Positions 57,041 to 64,000 of a stretch of 64,000 bases of DNA are shown piece by piece. The position numbers and the translations under genes are program-made. The notes under the pieces are model-generated. The model saw only the letters and a list, made by a program, of their open reading frames with translations. It searched no databases and had not been told where the DNA came from. This DNA comes from Pseudoxanthomonas sacheonensis (GTDB lineage: Bacteria; Pseudomonadota; Gammaproteobacteria; Xanthomonadales; Xanthomonadaceae), in assembly GCF_010093305.1 (NCBI RefSeq), contig NZ_PDWS01000003.1:96001-160000 (forward strand), in the 5' to 3' direction. Within the stretch, counting starts at the first letter, position 1; each line of letters starts with the position of its first letter.

Positions 57041-58324
57041 ATGACCGCCAGTCCGCTTCCGCACCTGGTCGTCATCGGCGGCGGGTTCGCCGGCCTGTGG
57101 GCCACGCGTGCACTGGCGGGTTCGCCGGTACGCATCACCCTGGTGGACCGCTGCAACCACCATCTGTTCCAGCCGCTGCTCTATCAGGTGGCGACGGCGG
57201 GTTTGTCCTCGCCCGATATCGCCGCGCCGCTGCGCCACATCCTGCGCAAGCAACGCAACGTGGAAGTGCGGTTGGCGGAAGTGCGCGAAATCTCGGCCGC
57301 GGATAAACGAGTCGCGCTGGACGATGGCAGCCGGCTCGATTTCGACTACCTGCTGCTGGCCAGCGGCGCTACCCATGCCTATTTCGGCCACGACGAATGG
57401 GCCAGGCATGCACCCGGCCTGAAAACGCTGGACGACGCCTTGCAACTGCGCCGGCATCTGTTGCTGGCGTTCGAACGCGCCGAGGCCGAACCGGATCCGG
57501 CCAAGCGTGCGGCCTGGCTGAATTTCGCCATCGTCGGCGGCGGACCGACCGGCGTGGAACTTGCGGGCACGCTGGCGGAAATCGCGCGCCACACGCTTAC
57601 CAACGAGTTCCGCAACATCAACCCCTCCGATGCGCGCGTGCGCCTGATCGAAGCCGGACAGCGGGTGCTGTCTTCGTTTCCGGAAGACCTGTCGGAAAAG
57701 GCGCGCAAACAACTCCAGAAGCTTGGCGTCGAGGTTTCCACCGGCACGCCGGTAACGGAGATAAACGAATCAGGCTACCGGTTGGGCGAAGAATTCATCG
57801 CCGCGCGCACGGTCGTCTGGGCGGCGGGCGTAGCCGCCTCGCCGCTGGCCAGGTCCCTTGGCGCGCCGCTGGACCGCGCCGGCCGCGTGCAAGTGCGGGC
57901 GGACCTGAGCGTGCCGGAATATCCGGACATTTTCGTGGCCGGCGATCTGGCTTCGGTGCAACAGGACGGCAAGCCTGTACCCGGCGTGGCGCCCGCCGCC
58001 AAACAGATGGGCCGGCATGTCGCCCGCGCGATCCGTGCGCGGATGGACAGCAACCCGGCACCGGCTTTCCGTTACAAGGACTACGGCAACCTCGCCACCA
58101 TCGGCCGGATGGCGGCGATCGTGCATTTCGGAAAACTGAAGCTCTCCGGCCTGCTGGCCTGGTGGTTCTGGCTGGCCGCGCACGTGTTCTTCCTGATCGG
58201 ATTCCGCAACCGCCTGGTGGTGCTGCTCAACTGGGCATGGGCGTATTGGAGCTACCAGCGCGGCGCACGCATCATCCTGGGCAGGGATGAGGAAGATCAG
58301 GCGCGGTCCACGCGGCAGGCGTAG
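57041..58324 (+). CDS. ndh: Type II NADH dehydrogenase (NDH-2)
   Basis: This 427-residue protein has two dinucleotide folds: FAD site HLVVIGGGFAGLWATRALAG (GGGFAG at 13-18) and NAD site FAIVGGGPTGVELAGTLAEI. The quinone/FAD segment FVAGDLASVQ and APAAKQMGRHVARAI match NDH-2. A C-terminal hydrophobic region (LAWWFWLAAHVFFLIGFRNR) probably binds the membrane face. It passes electrons from NADH to quinone without pumping protons. Its end overlaps the convergent DUF1203 gene by 28 bases. Confidence 0.94.
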   Translation: MTASPLPHLVVIGGGFAGLWATRALAGSPVRITLVDRCNHHLFQPLLYQVATAGLSSPDIAAPLRHILRKQRNVEVRLAEVREISAADKRVALDDGSRLDFDYLLLASGATHAYFGHDEWARHAPGLKTLDDALQLRRHLLLAFERAEAEPDPAKRAAWLNFAIVGGGPTGVELAGTLAEIARHTLTNEFRNINPSDARVRLIEAGQRVLSSFPEDLSEKARKQLQKLGVEVSTGTPVTEINESGYRLGEEFIAARTVVWAAGVAASPLARSLGAPLDRAGRVQVRADLSVPEYPDIFVAGDLASVQQDGKPVPGVAPAAKQMGRHVARAIRARMDSNPAPAFRYKDYGNLATIGRMAAIVHFGKLKLSGLLAWWFWLAAHVFFLIGFRNRLVVLLNWAWAYWSYQRGARIILGRDEEDQARSTRQA

Positions 58325-58794
58325 CAACCGGGCTTGGCGTAGTGGATATGCAGATAAGCCGTGCGCGGGATCGCCAGCAACTGTTCGATGCCCCGCTCGA
58401 CCTCCGTACCCGGCAGTACATCCGCCGACACCATCATGCCGTCCGCGTCGTAGGCGCGCAGCGATAAAGCGCGCGCGCGCAACAAGTCGGGAATCTGGTT
58501 CGGCGCTGGCAACGCCTGTTGCGCCGCTTCGCGCACATAGATGGGGCCGTAGGCGCGGTAAGGCGTGTCGACGACATGGTGCGCATGCGGAAGCAACAGC
58601 AAGCGCTCGCCTTCGCTCGCATCCTGCAGGCTGACCCGGCACGGATACGCGGGCCTGCCATCGGCGATCACGCGGCGCATGTTGCGCGCGGACAGTTCGG
58701 CGTCGGATAGGGAAAACAGCGGCTGGAACGAGGCCATGGGCAATGCGCTGATCTGGAAATTCACGGGAAGCTCCGCAGGTTGGGGACGACTCAT
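58297..58794 (-). CDS. DUF1203 family protein
   Basis: From ATG 58794 the protein has 165 residues; GGGAGAGG directly precedes it. The conserved pattern of the family is present: YPCRVSLQDASEGERLLLLP, HAHHVVDTPYRAYGPIYVRE, TEVERGIEQLLAIPRTAYLHI and the C-terminal KPGCYACRVDRA with two Cys. Function is unknown; it is small and soluble with no signal peptide. Downstream overlap with ndh is 28 bases on the opposite strand. Confidence 0.88.
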   Translation of the reverse strand: MSRPQPAELPVNFQISALPMASFQPLFSLSDAELSARNMRRVIADGRPAYPCRVSLQDASEGERLLLLPHAHHVVDTPYRAYGPIYVREAAQQALPAPNQIPDLLRARALSLRAYDADGMMVSADVLPGTEVERGIEQLLAIPRTAYLHIHYAKPGCYACRVDRA

Positions 58795-58872
58795 CCTCTC
58801 CCGCAATCGCAAAGCGCGATATCCGGATCTTGCGGTGTTTCCGCTTCCGTCGATTCGCCTAGCCCGGCCTGA

Positions 58873-58908
58873 AAAACGAATGGCCCGGTTTCCCGGGCCA
58901 TTCGTTTT
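58873..58908 (-). terminator. Rho-independent terminator of rpoH
   Basis: A perfect 16-bp stem (58873-58888 with 58893-58908; AAAACGAATGGCCCGG) encloses TTTC. On the minus strand a T-run follows. It lies 22 bases past the rpoH stop and before the DUF1203 start, so it also insulates that gene. Confidence 0.9.
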
Positions 58909-58929
58909 CTTCGTGGTCGCGCGCCGCAA

Positions 58930-59817
<888 letters not shown>

Positions 59818-59846
59818 TTTAGCAGTCGCGGAGTTGGACTGCTAAA
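59818..59846 (-). promoter_or_regulatory. Hairpin abutting the rpoH start codon
   Basis: In the rpoH mRNA direction, TTTAGCAGTC pairs perfectly with GACTGCTAAA around a 9-base loop. The last A of the 3' arm is the base before ATG (59817). A structure here would bury the initiation region and could work as an RNA thermometer or other translation switch. Confidence 0.6.
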
Positions 59847-60299
59847 CGGTAAAAGAGTTCCATCGTTTCGCCGGTGGAACGCCAGAACCCTAGCCCGAAG
59901 GCATGGGCCGCGGCGGCCCATGCCCCAAACCAGGTCAATAATCCCATTAAAATCAAATATTTGATGAATTCTGAAAGCAGGCGTCAGGGCCGGATCTTCC
60001 CCCGGCCCCATCCGGGCTTCATTCAGCCTGGCGGCGGACGTCTACTAAACGCTCAGCGCAAGCTGTAGCCCGACACCCGCCAGACCTTGTCGTCGTCCAT
60101 ATGGAACGACACCCTCGGGGAATATGGAACAAGATCGGGAAATTTCCCTATGTATCAAATTATTTCAGTCGCACGCGCCGGATCGACGAAAGAATTTGAT
60201 ATAGCGCACATGCCGGCATTCAAACATTATTGTCGCGAGTTTCACCGCTGCCGGCGGCGAGCAATATGGAAGATCCATCTCGCCTACAAGGAGTCCCCC
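59847..60299. other. 453-base gap between rpoH and the orphan kinase-like gene
   Basis: No gene is accepted. It contains a perfect 10-bp hairpin GGCATGGGCC / GGCCCATGCC (59900-59924), a smaller GTTCCA/TGGAAC pair (59857-59880) followed on the minus strand by TCTTTT, and an AT-rich block near 59935-59970 suitable for promoters. In-frame codons upstream of 60300 exist but lack a good ribosome site. Confidence 0.45.
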
Positions 60300-61055
60300 A
60301 TGCTTGCAGTAAGAGATGGCGATGCGGCGCGTCCGGCAACGTTGTCGGCTGACGCGGACAGAGCATTCGAACAACTTGTGCGCTGCCTGGACCTGGAGTT
60401 CGAACGTCTCTGGAGCACTATGTCCAGGTGCGCCCATCGCGCGCTCGAAGCGCCGGGCTTGCAAACGCGCGATGAGATGCTGGACAGGATCAATGCCGTC
60501 TCTTCCTGCGGGTTGCTCTATTCCCGCAACGTCATGGACATCCTGACTACGCCGGCGCATGAGCCGAAAGTATTCGACGTCTGCGCACTGGTCCGGGAGT
60601 GGGCGTACAAGACCAATGAGATCCTGCTCAACATCCTGGACCTGTCCTGCCTCGTTCCACCGCATCCGGTCGACATATTCTTCGATATGAAAGCCATGCG
60701 TCTCATCCTTCTCACGCTCGCCACTTATGCGCTGCGTTCGTGCGAAACCGCCGGCTGGTCGATGATCGGCGTGCGCAGCGCGCCGCGCGACTATGGCGGC
60801 AACCTGACAGGCACCGACCATGTCGACATCATGTTCCTGTGCCGCCCCGGCAATCCCGACTCATCGAAGGCCGGCAGTTTCGACAAGCAGTTCGCCGCGA
60901 TCAAGTCTCTGGCGAAACCCTTCGCCGGCGTCGCCGAAACCTGGACGCTGCCCGCAGTCGGGACCAACGTGCGCATCCGTTTGCCGGTAGCCGCACCAGG
61001 AGCCGCTTTCGGCTTCGATGCCCCCTATCCTTTCTCCTCGCGCAATGCGGACTAG
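60300..61055 (+). CDS. Orphan protein with degenerate histidine-kinase-like layout
   Basis: From ATG 60300, which has AAGGAG 6 bases upstream, the protein has 251 residues; in-frame ATGs at 60150 or 60087 would extend it. A helical N-terminal part (DADRAFEQLVRCLDLEFERL; RALEAPGLQTRDEML) recalls a DHp dimer domain. Then FDVCALVREWAYKTNEI and FDMKAMRLILLTLATYALRS occupy the place of the D..L..vL.NLl.NA segment of HATPase domains, but the N-box Asn and G-boxes are not visible. The final part (GVAETWTLPAVGTNVRIRLP) looks like the last ATPase-fold strands. It could be a non-catalytic histidine-kinase-like protein. Confidence 0.55.
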   Translation: MLAVRDGDAARPATLSADADRAFEQLVRCLDLEFERLWSTMSRCAHRALEAPGLQTRDEMLDRINAVSSCGLLYSRNVMDILTTPAHEPKVFDVCALVREWAYKTNEILLNILDLSCLVPPHPVDIFFDMKAMRLILLTLATYALRSCETAGWSMIGVRSAPRDYGGNLTGTDHVDIMFLCRPGNPDSSKAGSFDKQFAAIKSLAKPFAGVAETWTLPAVGTNVRIRLPVAAPGAAFGFDAPYPFSSRNAD

Positions 61056-61219
61056 CGAGTCACTGGCCGTGTGCATCCCGATCGGCGCCTGCGGCGAGAA
61101 CACGCGCCGGATGTCCGTATTTGACGTCGTGAAGAATCTTTCGCCATCGCCACCGGTCTTCCATTGTCCAGTTGGGACAACGCGAAGACAGGAAGATCTC
61201 GTTACCGCTTAGCCGCAGC

Positions 61220-61261
61220 TTTTCTTGTCGTTGGTTCCGATTTTCTTGCCGTTGGTTCCGA
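61220..61261 (+). repeat. Tandem 21-base duplication
   Basis: Two adjacent copies of TTTTCTTGTCGTTGGTTCCG(A) at 61220-61240 and 61241-61261 differ at one base. They lie just past the dipeptidase stop codon in the 223-base gap 61056-61278, where no other gene is seen. Confidence 0.75.
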
Positions 61262-61278
61262 TGCGATACCGGACGAAA

Positions 61279-62526
61279 CTAGGGGCGGTGCGCAGCGTCT
61301 GCTTTCCCCTGGACCTCGCGGAGCACGCGGAGCAGGTTTCCGCCCCAGACGTTTTTGATGTCGCTTTCGGTGTAGCCCGCAGCCAGCAACCGTTCGGTGA
61401 TTCGCGGCAACGCGGCCACATCCTCCAGTCCGGCAACGCCACCGCCGCCATCCCAGTCCGCGCCGACACCCACATGTTCGGGCCCTGCCACTTTCAGGAT
61501 ATGCAACAGGTGGCGCATGTAATCGTCCAGAGTGGCCGGAACGACCGGATACTTGCGGTAGATTTCCTGCCGCTCGCGCAGCCGGGCCTGGATCTGCGCC
61601 GGACTCAGCGCGCTGTACTCGCCGACCCGCTTCTCCCACTCGGCCAGTGCCGCATCGCGCGCCGCATTCTTGGGCGTCGGAATCAGATAGCCGCCATAAG
61701 CATTGACGTGGACGACGCCGCCTTTGGCCGCAAGCTTGCGCAAACGTTCGTCGTCGATGTTGCGCGGATGCGCGTACAACGCCTTGGCGCTGGTGTGCGA
61801 GAGGACGATGGGCGCCTTCGACAGCTCCAGCAGATCGTCGAATACCTTATCGCTGGCATGCGAGGCATCCAGGACGATACCGAGCCGGTTGGCTTCCTCC
61901 ACCAGCGCGCGGCCGCGCGGACTCAATCCGTTCCACTCCGCACCGGCGAGGTCGGTGGACGAATCTCCGAAATCGTTGTTGCTGGTATGGGTGATTCCCA
62001 GCATCCGCAATCCCAGCGCGTAGTATGCGCTCAGCATTGTGGGATCGCTGGCTAGAGGAGAGGCGTTTTCCATGCTGATGAAGACCACGCGCTTGCCTGA
62101 CCTCTCTATCCGCACCGCATCATCGGCCGTGAGCGCCAGCTCGAAGTCTTGCGGATGCGCCGCGACCATTTCCCTGATCGCGGTAAGCCGCACCAGGCCA
62201 TGGTCCCGTGCGGCACGATTGCCCGCGGCGTCGCGCGCACCTTGCGCTGTGTACACCACCCAAAAACCGCCATCCAGACCGCCTTCCTTCATGCGCGGCA
62301 GATCGACCTGGGCGAAATCGCCGTCTTGCTCGTGCCGGTCGAGGATGCTCCAACCCGGGCGATGGAGATTGGAAGGAGTGTCCAGATGAGTATCCAGGAC
62401 CAATGCGCTTTCATGCAACGTACGCGCGGCATTGCCGATTTGTTCGTCGCTGCTTGTGTTTGCGTGTTGCGCTAGAGCGGACGTTGCCGACAGCGCCAGC
62501 ACTAGCATTGCGTTTTTCGCCTTCAT
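61279..62526 (-). CDS. Secreted membrane dipeptidase (peptidase M19)
   Basis: This 415-residue protein has a signal peptide (MLVLALSATSALAQ). The renal-dipeptidase fold is clear: first metal motif VLDTHLDTP, ISMENASPL, GLRMLGITHTSNNDFGDSS, GIVLDASHASDKVFDDLL, IVLSHTSAKALYAHPRNIDD and the C-terminal VGVGADWDGGGGVAGLEDVA. It cleaves dipeptides, including D-residue-containing ones, in the periplasm using two zinc ions. It is preceded by the rRNA terminators and transcribed on its own. Confidence 0.93.
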   Translation of the reverse strand: MKAKNAMLVLALSATSALAQHANTSSDEQIGNAARTLHESALVLDTHLDTPSNLHRPGWSILDRHEQDGDFAQVDLPRMKEGGLDGGFWVVYTAQGARDAAGNRAARDHGLVRLTAIREMVAAHPQDFELALTADDAVRIERSGKRVVFISMENASPLASDPTMLSAYYALGLRMLGITHTSNNDFGDSSTDLAGAEWNGLSPRGRALVEEANRLGIVLDASHASDKVFDDLLELSKAPIVLSHTSAKALYAHPRNIDDERLRKLAAKGGVVHVNAYGGYLIPTPKNAARDAALAEWEKRVGEYSALSPAQIQARLRERQEIYRKYPVVPATLDDYMRHLLHILKVAGPEHVGVGADWDGGGGVAGLEDVAALPRITERLLAAGYTESDIKNVWGGNLLRVLREVQGKADAAHRP

Positions 62527-62593
62527 CGCTGGCTCCTAGATTTGCAGCGATCTTAGCAACCGCTTGCCCGGATCACAGTGCCGCGACCAAAGA

Positions 62594-62625
62594 AAAACGC
62601 CACCTCCTTGCGGAGATGGCGTTTT
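62594..62625 (-). terminator. Distal rRNA-operon terminator
   Basis: AAAACGCCACCTCC (62594-62607) and GGAGATGGCGTTTT (62612-62625) form a 14-bp stem with loop TTGC. The single C/A mismatch on the plus strand becomes a G-U wobble in minus-strand RNA, so it is directional for the rRNA operon. A T-run follows on the minus strand. Confidence 0.85.
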
Positions 62626-62683
62626 GGGGTGAAGACCCTGGCGATGACCTGTCGCGGGTCGCGCCTGCGGCGCAAAAAAAAGA

Positions 62684-62711
62684 AAACGCCGGACCTTTCG
62701 ATCCGGCGTTT
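62684..62711 (-). terminator. Proximal rRNA-operon terminator
   Basis: AAACGCCGGA (62684-62693) pairs with TCCGGCGTTT (62702-62711). On the minus strand it is followed by TTCTTTTTTTTG, an excellent T-tract. It lies 8 bases past the 5S gene. Confidence 0.88.
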
Positions 62712-62718
62712 GGGTAAA

Positions 62719-62837
62719 GACCCTGGCGATGACCTACTCTTGCATGGCTTAAGCCACACTACCATCGGCGCAGCTGCGTTTCACTTCCGAGTTCGGGATG
62801 GGATCGGGTGGTTCCACAGCGCTAATTTCACCAGGGA
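62719..62837 (-). rRNA. rrf: 5S ribosomal RNA
   Basis: About 119 bases. The 5' end TCCCTGGTGA and 3' end TCGCCAGGGTCT pair as helix I. Internal 5S hallmarks CCCATCCCGAACTCGGAAGT, GCCGATGGTAGTGTGG and GAGAGTAGGTCATCGC-type sequence (AAGAGTAGGTCATCGCC) are present. Ends are placed by helix I and may be off by one or two bases. Confidence 0.95.
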
Positions 62838-62966
62838 GACGGTTGGAGCGTCGCTCATACCTATTCAAATAGGAGTGGCGCCTGTCTCTCATAAGGTCTT
62901 GGGAAGTAGTTTGCTATTTGGTCTTCAATTCGACGTGTGTCGAGACTAAAGCAACTTGAGGTTATA

Positions 62967-64000
<1,034 letters not shown>

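Overview
The window looks like chromosomal DNA from a high-GC gammaproteobacterium of the order Xanthomonadales (Lysobacter / Pseudoxanthomonas-like). The evidence is a xanthomonad-style RpoD N-terminus, an opgD-opgH pair, the block def-fmt-rsmB / lysM-dprA-smg-topA-tsaC, abundant TonB/ECF/FecR machinery, DUF4286 and DUF3106 genes, and many short palindromic repeats between genes. Assignment is from recognising protein families and gene order; no search was run. No CRISPR array, prophage or insertion sequence was seen.

Layout. 1-3815 is an oxidative sugar locus: a cut-off isomerase/epimerase diverges from a GMC dehydrogenase, its Tat/lipoprotein small subunit and a DUF1080 (3-keto-disaccharide hydrolase family) protein. 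4035-7103 holds an AraC regulator divergent from a CxxC alkylhydroperoxidase-like gene, a Rof-like Rho inhibitor, and an L,D-transpeptidase next to a small coiled-coil lipoprotein. 7583-15373 (minus strand) is a cell-surface signalling locus: ECF sigma, FecR anti-sigma, STN-type TonB receptor, secreted propeller-like protein and PhoD phosphatase. 16073-17792 is a secreted alpha/beta hydrolase divergent from a second AraC regulator, bracketed by inverted short repeats. Then come tRNA-Ile2, opgH/opgD, rpoD and dtd.

24563-33511 is an envelope block: a membrane protein, a lipid A acyltransferase coupled to two bacterial PH-domain proteins, four glycosyl- or glycerophosphotransferases, and an O-antigen ligase/polymerase. 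33659-45976 is conserved information processing (rsmB, fmt, def, lysM, dprA, smg, topA, tsaC), interrupted by three tandem GYF_2-domain membrane proteins. 46069-54115 contains two coupled DUF4124 proteins, an SDR, a lipoprotein, sppA, a MATE exporter, DUF4286, and a sigma-like membrane protein with a DUF3106 partner. 54574-62526 contains priA, ndh, DUF1203, rpoH, an orphan kinase-like protein and an M19 dipeptidase. The window ends in the 3' part of an rRNA operon (terminators, 5S, 23S) on the minus strand.

The most unusual signals are an interspersed repeat read in frame inside priA, with a 31/32-base match 9 kb away; a 10-bp hairpin whose 3' arm ends at the base before the rpoH AUG; an inverted pair of perfect DnaA boxes before priA; two genes (L,D-transpeptidase, GT2) with no canonical start codon where one is needed; a tandem duplication of the first 11 codons of the DUF4286 gene; and a leftover 3' end of a second 5S gene between two terminators.
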